Source: CAZWVM01 sp964637705
GTDB taxonomy: Bacteria > UBA8481
Assembly (NCBI GenBank): GCA_964637705.1
Contig: CAZWVM010000011.1
Span: 1 to 33,775 of the forward strand
Reading direction: 5' to 3'
Length of the DNA: 33,775 nucleotides
Shown: one piece after another, positions 31,590-33,775 of the stretch
Numbering within the stretch: the first letter of the stretch is position 1
Layout: each line of letters begins with the position of its first letter
Program-made: the position numbers and the translations under genes
The notes under the pieces: generated by a model
What the model was told of the DNA's origin: nothing
What the model saw: the letters and a program-made list of their open reading frames with translations, nothing else
The model's database searches: none

Positions 31590-33775
31590 CTACTTCCTCT
31601 TGCCCTTCTTCGAGAGCTTCTTCTCGGCCTCGACCTGTCCGGCCGCGAGACGCGCGATCGGAACGCGGTAGGGCGAGCAGGAGACGTAGTTCATGCCGAC
31701 CTTCGCGCAGAACTTCACGCTCTTGCCTTCACCGCCGTGCTCGCCGCAGATGCCGATCTTGATCTTCTTGTTGGTCTTGCGGCCGAGCTCGATTCCGAGC
31801 TTCACGAGTTTCCCCACGCCGTTCTGGTCGAGGGACTGGAACGGGTCGTCGGAGAAGACGCCGGCCTTCTTGTCGTCCACGTAATCCGGCAGGAACTTGC
31901 CGGCATCATCGCGCGAGAGCGCCATGGTGAACTGGGTGAGATCGTTCGTGCCGAAGGAGAAGAACTCCGCGACCTCCGCGATCTCGTCCGCCAGCAGGGC
32001 GGCCCGCGGCACCTCGATCATCGTGCCGACCATGTAGTTGACCTTGATTTTCTTCTCCTCGAAGACCTGCTTCGCCACGGCGTGCGTGCGGTCGACCAGG
32101 ATCCTCAGTTCCTTCTTGTCGAGAACCAGCGGATGCATGATCTCCGGCAGGACCTTGATCTTCTTCGCCGCGCAGTTGCAGGCGGCCTCGATGATCGCAC
32201 GGATCTGCATCTCGAGGATCTCGGGGTAGGAGATGCAGAGGCGACAGCCGCGGTGCCCGAGCATCGGGTTGGCCTCCTTCAGGCTCTCCACGCGGTGAGC
32301 GACCTTCTCGACCGGCACGCCGCACTGCCGCGCCACGGCCTCCTGGCCCTCCCGGTCATGCGGGACGAACTCATGGAGAGGCGGATCGATCAGGCGAACC
32401 GTGACGGGCAGTCCGTCCATCGCCTCGAAGATCCCCTCGAAGTCCGCGCGCTGGAACGGAAGCAACCTGCCCAGCGCCTCCTTGCGGGCCTCCGTCGTGT
32501 CCGCCACGATCATCTGCTGGATGGCCAGGCGACGCTCCTCGGTGTCGAAGAACATATGCTCGGTGCGGCAGAGCCCGATTCCCTCGGCCCCGAAGTCGCG
32601 GGCCTTCTTCGCGTCGTAGGGCGTGTCGGCGTTCGTGCGCACGTTGATCGCGCGGAAAGCGTCCGCCCACTTCATGATCGTGTAATACTCCTGGGGCGGT
32701 TCGGGCCGGTCCAGGGGCAGTTCGCCGTCGTAGACCTCGCCGGTGTTGCCGTCGAGCGTCAACTGGGCGCCCTCGTAGAACTCGCGCCCGTTGACGACCA
32801 GCTTGCGATTGTGCTCGTCGATCTGCAGGGCTTCGCAGCCCACGATGCAGCACTTGCCCCAGCCGCGGGCCACGACGGCCGCGTGGGAGGTCTTCCCGCC
32901 GGTCGCGGTGAGGATGCCCGAGGAGGCATGCATGCCGCCGACGTCCTCGGGGCTGGTCTCGCGGCGGACGAGGATCACGCTCTTGCCGTCCTTGTGCCAC
33001 CCCTCGGCCGCTTCCGCCGTGAAGACGATCTGGCCCGTGGCCGCGCCGGGCACCGCGTTGATGCCCGTCGCGATCCTGCGCTGGGCCAGATCGCCCTTCG
33101 GAGTCTTCTCGCTGATGACCGGGTAGAAGAGCCGCTCGATGTCCTCGGGGGTGATCCTGAGGATCGCCTCGCCCTTGGAGATCAGGTTCTCCTTCACCAT
33201 GTCCGCGGCAATGCGGAAGGTGGCGCGAGGGCTGCGCTTGCCCGTGCGGCACTGCAGCATGTAGAGCTTCTCGTCCTCGATCGTGAACTCGAGGTCCTGC
33301 ATCTCCTTGTAATACTTCTCGAGGGTCTGGCGGACGCCGCAGAGCTGCTTGTAGGCCTTCGGCATCACCTTCTTCAGTTCGATCAGGCGCAGGGGCGTCC
33401 GGATGCCCGCCACCACGTCCTCGCCCTGGGCGTTGATCAGCAGGTCGCCGTAGAACTCGTTCACGCCCGAGTTGGGATCGCGCGTGAAGCAGACGCCCGT
33501 GCCCGAGCGGTCATTCTTGTTGCCGAAGACCATCTGGACGATGTTGACCGCCGTGCCCTTGAGGTCGGTGATCTTCTCGACCTTGCGATACGTGACCGAC
33601 TTCTCGGCCTCCCAGGAGCCGAAGACAGCCTTGATCGCTCCCCAGAGCTGGACCATCGGGTCCTGCGGGAAGTCCTCTCCTTTCTTCTCCTTGTAGAAGG
33701 CCTTGAAGCGCTCGCAGAGCTCCTTCAGCTTCTCGGCGGGAATCTCGGGGTCGTTCTTGATCCCGAGCTGGTTCT
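31590..33775 (-). CDS. ppdK: Pyruvate, phosphate dikinase, C-terminal three quarters (partial)
   Basis: PPDK interconverts pyruvate, ATP and phosphate with PEP, AMP and pyrophosphate, linking glycolysis and gluconeogenesis in many anaerobes. The 728 residues present run from the nucleotide-binding domain (EDFPQDPMVQLWGAIKAVFGSWEAEK, GTGVCFTRDPNSGVNEFYGD) through the swivelling phosphohistidine domain (GGKTSHAAVVARGWGKCCIVGC, catalytic His in TSHAA) to the PEP-binding TIM barrel (GIGLCRTEHMFF, NPMLGHRGCRL, MIEVPRAALLADEIA, FFSFGTNDLTQFTMALSRDDA, GICGEHGGEGKSVKFC with the catalytic Cys). It ends in a basic tail KKGKRK. The start and ~150 residues lie beyond the right edge. Activity residues look intact. 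It has its own strong terminator, so it is not co-transcribed with the pilins. Confidence 0.96.
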   Translation of the reverse strand, partial: NQLGIKNDPEIPAEKLKELCERFKAFYKEKKGEDFPQDPMVQLWGAIKAVFGSWEAEKSVTYRKVEKITDLKGTAVNIVQMVFGNKNDRSGTGVCFTRDPNSGVNEFYGDLLINAQGEDVVAGIRTPLRLIELKKVMPKAYKQLCGVRQTLEKYYKEMQDLEFTIEDEKLYMLQCRTGKRSPRATFRIAADMVKENLISKGEAILRITPEDIERLFYPVISEKTPKGDLAQRRIATGINAVPGAATGQIVFTAEAAEGWHKDGKSVILVRRETSPEDVGGMHASSGILTATGGKTSHAAVVARGWGKCCIVGCEALQIDEHNRKLVVNGREFYEGAQLTLDGNTGEVYDGELPLDRPEPPQEYYTIMKWADAFRAINVRTNADTPYDAKKARDFGAEGIGLCRTEHMFFDTEERRLAIQQMIVADTTEARKEALGRLLPFQRADFEGIFEAMDGLPVTVRLIDPPLHEFVPHDREGQEAVARQCGVPVEKVAHRVESLKEANPMLGHRGCRLCISYPEILEMQIRAIIEAACNCAAKKIKVLPEIMHPLVLDKKELRILVDRTHAVAKQVFEEKKIKVNYMVGTMIEVPRAALLADEIAEVAEFFSFGTNDLTQFTMALSRDDAGKFLPDYVDDKKAGVFSDDPFQSLDQNGVGKLVKLGIELGRKTNKKIKIGICGEHGGEGKSVKFCAKVGMNYVSCSPYRVPIARLAAGQVEAEKKLSKKGKRK

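Noticed and set aside
1..33775. CRISPR arrays, tRNA or rRNA genes, insertion sequences, phage or defence genes
   Set aside because: None found on reading both strands; intergenic regions are short and lack the needed structures.

Overview
The window is about 33.8 kb of high-GC bacterial DNA, almost all of it coding. It appears to be a metagenome-type scaffold, because it contains a 100-N gap flanked on both sides by the same 55 bases. A lipoprotein signal with lipobox, type IV pilin genes with sigma-54 promoters and a PilZ protein suggest a diderm (Gram-negative type) bacterium. FeoB, pyruvate phosphate dikinase and a selenium/molybdenum hydroxylase toolkit suggest an anaerobic or microaerophilic life. 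I cannot name the phylum from the sequence.

Layout. (1) 1-1744, minus: an iron-uptake pair, a membrane-anchored DtxR/FeoA/FeoA fusion followed by feoB, which runs off the left edge. (2) 1790-4819, minus: a selenium operon selD - DUF3343 - yedE - yedF. (3) 4973-8053, plus: a 1026-residue lipoprotein with an F5/8 type C domain and an (alpha/alpha)6 glycosidase-like domain. (4) 8099-8181: a degenerate inverted repeat of a dispersed type. (5) 8240-10829: a divergent pair, a DUF1801 protein and a KefB-type cation/proton antiporter. (6) 10804-13492, minus: yqeB - yqeC - class V aminotransferase, the accessory set of selenium-dependent molybdenum hydroxylases. (7) 13627-15846, minus: a membrane PilZ protein, then a radical SAM (SplB-like) gene coupled to a ModE-type regulator. 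(8) 15999-17536, plus: an 8-oxoguanine deaminase-like amidohydrolase interrupted only by the assembly gap. (9) 17558-19591, plus: a large membrane protein. (10) 19581-22150, minus: a DHH phosphoesterase coupled to a P-loop kinase-like protein with an unrecognised N-terminal half. (11) 22388-26458, plus: a debranching-enzyme-like protein, a DUF2203 protein and a TMTC-like membrane protein with TPR repeats. (12) 26455-30203, minus: two tandem paralogous GT-C type membrane proteins. (13) 30326-31381, minus: two paralogous pilins. (14) 31590-33775, minus: ppdK, running off the right edge.

How it fits together. SelD, DUF3343, YedE and YedF would import or handle reduced selenium and make selenophosphate. 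YqeB, YqeC and the aminotransferase are the known companions of selenium-dependent molybdenum hydroxylases. A ModE-type regulator and a purine deaminase lie within 5 kb. The coherent reading is a selenium-cofactor trait serving purine or xanthine hydroxylation; no hydroxylase, selA, selB or selC lies in the window.

Expression signals show a pattern. Several first genes have a -10-like hexamer exactly 6-7 bases before the start codon, which implies leaderless transcripts. Downstream genes are mostly coupled by 4-base ATGA/GTGA overlaps. Clear Shine-Dalgarno sites are limited to a minority of genes (pilins, PilZ, yedE, yedF, DHH, deaminase). Convergent neighbours overlap at their stop codons. 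No tRNA, rRNA, CRISPR array, insertion sequence or phage gene was seen. No gene-free stretch exceeds 300 bases.
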